Positions 21,535 through 23,377 of a stretch of 23,377 nt of DNA are shown piece after piece (the stretch's first letter is position 1; each line of letters begins with the position of its first letter). The stretch lies in the IMG/VR virus record IMGVR_UViG_3300025395_000040, positions 1-23,377 of that record; one strand, 5' to 3'. Source of the stretch: a virus. The position numbers were made by a program, and so were the translations under genes. The notes under the pieces were generated by a model, which saw only the letters and a list, made by a program, of their open reading frames with translations, was not told the origin of the DNA and made no database searches.

Positions 21535-22338
21535 CTACTGTTTGATCCACTGACCATTATTTTTTACATACATTGCTAATACTTGAGTCCATTGACCGTT
21601 ATTTCTTACGAAAATATTGGATGGTTTTACCCACTGACCATTGTATTTAATAGACATATTTTGTGTTGGCGAAGTCGGACCAGGGGTGTATTCAATGACG
21701 ATGAGACCTTGAGTTCCAGTTCCTGGAGAAGCTAAATTAGAAGTACCACCGCCACCAGCACCAAAACTGCCACCAGAGCCACCATTACCTCCAAATCCTC
21801 CACCAGATCCTCCACCACCACAACCATACCCATTACCGAATTCGTTGCCTGGAGATCCTGACTGACCACTCGTACTACCAGGAGTTGGCGCACCAGCACC
21901 ACCTGCCCCAGCATCACCATTGCCGCCAGATCCACCATAATTGCTACCTGCAGCCCCACTACCACCATTTCCATTTGGACCAGCAGCACCACCTCCACCA
22001 CCTCCAGTAGTACCAGATCCACCACCAGTACCACCAGTGTATAAAACATCACCAGCAGTGCCAGATCCAGGAGATTGCCCAGAACCACCAGTGGCACAAA
22101 TAGTTGACGTATCAATAAACCAGCTTGTTCCAGAAATACCACCAACAGAATAATTAATTACATTACGTTTTGTTAAAGATATATTTGATTTTCTTGCATA
22201 ACCGCCACCACCGCCACCATTTTGATTACCACCAGTAGCTCCACCACCTATACAATGAATAATATTGTCTGCACTATTCCAATCATCTGGAACAGTCCAC
22301 TGACTACCACTGGTTAGATATATGAATTGACGAGCCAT
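21535..22338 (-). CDS. Glycine-rich tail protein with three NGQW repeats
   Basis: A 267-residue protein. An N-terminal beta segment (FIYLTSGSQWTVPDDWNSAD) leads into a Gly-rich domain of about residues 32-215, closed by QGLIVIEYTP, the usual boundary of phage glycine-rich domains. The C terminus holds three NGQW motifs spaced exactly 14 residues apart (233-236, 247-250, 261-264), each preceded by a short (V/I)-(K/R)-x-N strand. Proteins of this kind are tail or fibre-tip adhesins in other phages. AAGG lies about 9 bases before the ATG, and the gene starts 3 bases after the upstream stop. Confidence 0.8.
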   Translation of the reverse strand: MARQFIYLTSGSQWTVPDDWNSADNIIHCIGGGATGGNQNGGGGGGYARKSNISLTKRNVINYSVGGISGTSWFIDTSTICATGGSGQSPGSGTAGDVLYTGGTGGGSGTTGGGGGGAAGPNGNGGSGAAGSNYGGSGGNGDAGAGGAGAPTPGSTSGQSGSPGNEFGNGYGCGGGGSGGGFGGNGGSGGSFGAGGGGTSNLASPGTGTQGLIVIEYTPGPTSPTQNMSIKYNGQWVKPSNIFVRNNGQWTQVLAMYVKNNGQWIKQ

Positions 22339-22341
22339 AAA

Positions 22342-23377
22342 TTAAACCTTAAACCAAATCCAGTTTTGCCCACCCTGAGCAGGATCAGGTTCTGTAGAAG
22401 AAATAATAATTTTATCAGAACTTGTAGGAAGATCTCCAACAATAGCAGAACCATTAATGTTAGTAAGTTGCGAGCCATCAACAGCAGGAAGTCTACCAAG
22501 ATTATCAAGAGCTATAATCTGATTAGGACTAGCGCCAACAACTTGACCTTGTAATTGATTAGAATTACCAGCAGTGTTAGCAAATGTTGATGTATCAGCA
22601 AGTCCAGCAGTATTAGCTTTACCGTTAATATTAATATTCCAAGTTCCGGACGCTCCAGTACCAATAAGATCAGGAACGCTGAGATTAGTTCTTGCTGTTG
22701 CTTTATTAGCAACGTCGTTTAAGTTCTGAGCTTTCTGCATAGCGCCTGGATCAACAGGAGCAGCTGCCCAATAAACACCATTGCCATTTGAAGTAAGAAC
22801 TTGATTAAGATTACCTTTAGAATTATTAGCTATAAGAGCTCCGTTAACACCAAGTGTTCCTGTTACATAAACACCAGAAGCATTAGTTACGTTTACGCCA
22901 ACACTAATACTATCTAAAGCGATATTTGAAATACCATACATGATATTGGTATTTGTTAGAGTTGGGTCTGTATCGTTCAAACCAAGTCTAATAAACGAAT
23001 TAGAATAAACATTACCTGTAACAAGAGTTGGAGCAACTACAGAAGTAGCATTTACTTTAGAACCACCAACTCTAACCGACAAACTAGCAAGAGTAACGCC
23101 ACCAGCTTCAACAGTAGAATTATTCACATACAAAGTACCACTTGGGCCAAAGAAAGTACCACCGTCTTTGTCAGATATCTGGAATTGGTTAAATGTGAAT
23201 AATGTAGTATTTGCTAACAATCTACCGCCAAGATAGATATTTGTATTAGCACCAATATCAGCAGCTGTAAATGTCTTAGTAATTGTCATGTCTCCAGTAG
23301 TTACTGAAGAACCGCTTATAATAGTTTTATTATTATTAATATCAGTTACAATGATCTGTGAATTAGAATATATATCT
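22342..23377 (-). CDS. Tail fibre protein, 3' part (5' end beyond the window)
   Basis: At least 344 residues of a fibre open to the right edge. The frame runs without stop from the window edge through SSVTTGDMTITKTFTA, so the Met at 23289, which lacks a properly spaced ribosome site, is probably internal. The body has fibre-shaft repeats (TLGVNGALIANNSKGN), the linker NLNQVLTSNGNGVYWA, and the widespread fibre segment AQNLNDVANKATARTNLSV. The end is IISSTEPDPAQGGQNWIWFKV (last residues WIWFKV). Likely a long or side tail fibre subunit; the receptor-binding part cannot be placed. Confidence 0.82.
   Translation of the reverse strand, partial: DIYSNSQIIVTDINNNKTIISGSSVTTGDMTITKTFTAADIGANTNIYLGGRLLANTTLFTFNQFQISDKDGGTFFGPSGTLYVNNSTVEAGGVTLASLSVRVGGSKVNATSVVAPTLVTGNVYSNSFIRLGLNDTDPTLTNTNIMYGISNIALDSISVGVNVTNASGVYVTGTLGVNGALIANNSKGNLNQVLTSNGNGVYWAAAPVDPGAMQKAQNLNDVANKATARTNLSVPDLIGTGASGTWNININGKANTAGLADTSTFANTAGNSNQLQGQVVGASPNQIIALDNLGRLPAVDGSQLTNINGSAIVGDLPTSSDKIIISSTEPDPAQGGQNWIWFKV

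Noticed and set aside
21524-21550. GTG start for gp8 at 21550
   Set aside because: It would overlap the upstream gene and lacks a ribosome site; the ATG at 21526 has AGGA at good spacing.
21732-22145. Minus-strand 137-codon frame rich in Val and Leu
   Set aside because: It is a frame-shifted shadow of the glycine-rich repeats, where GGN codons read as Val/Leu in another frame.
23287-23289. Met at 23289 as the start of the right-edge fibre
   Set aside because: The frame is open to the window edge, and the only GGAG is 3 bases away, too close to serve.
1-23377. tRNA, CRISPR, insertion sequence or integration site
   Set aside because: No cloverleaf-like segment, regular spacer array, transposase or attachment-type repeat was seen; coding density leaves little room.

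Overview
The window reads as the late structural region of a large T4-like (myovirus) phage with an AT-rich genome. The strongest support is T4 gene order on the minus strand, read right to left: a gp8-like baseplate wedge protein, then gp13, gp14, gp15, gp16 and the start of gp17. Exact T4-type late promoter octamers (TATAAATA) also lie just ahead of several genes. Protein style (DUF4815 giant protein, repetitive tail fibres, VirX1-like halogenase, DUF6356-like protein) resembles T4-like phages of cyanobacteria and marine or alphaproteobacterial hosts more than enterobacterial T4. The host cannot be named from this sequence.

Right part (about 9360-23377): tail and fibre module. It holds the 3' part of a fibre gene cut by the window edge, a glycine-rich protein with NGQW repeats, gp8, and a 1921-residue DUF4815-type protein. 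Then come a small coiled-coil protein, three short fibre or baseplate accessory proteins, a 436-residue fibre, a second small coiled-coil protein, a 210-residue fibre-like protein with a lysine-rich tail, and a fibre ending in a self-cleaving S74 chaperone domain.

Middle part (about 4449-9350): an unusual cassette between the fibres and the neck genes, a place where T4 carries fibre/whisker genes. It encodes a flavin-dependent halogenase, a Gly/Tyr-rich tail-type protein, a protein of unknown family, an SGNH-hydrolase-like protein without an obvious catalytic His, a small DUF6356-like membrane protein and a very short AMP-forming (ANL) enzyme. A plus-strand 66-residue gene with its own late promoter interrupts it. 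The genes overlap end to start, which suggests coupled translation and perhaps a shared chemical task; the product is unknown.

Left part (1-4416): neck, tail completion and DNA packaging (gp13 to gp17), invaded by two different free-standing GIY-YIG homing endonuclease genes. One is co-directional between genes 13 and 14. The other is on the opposite strand between genes 14 and 15, where two face-to-face late promoters flank a shared leader with a hairpin. gp15 there appears to start at an ATT codon.

No tRNA, rRNA, CRISPR array or insertion sequence was seen. No gap longer than 300 bases lacks a gene; the largest, around 6832-7078, is filled by the plus-strand gene.
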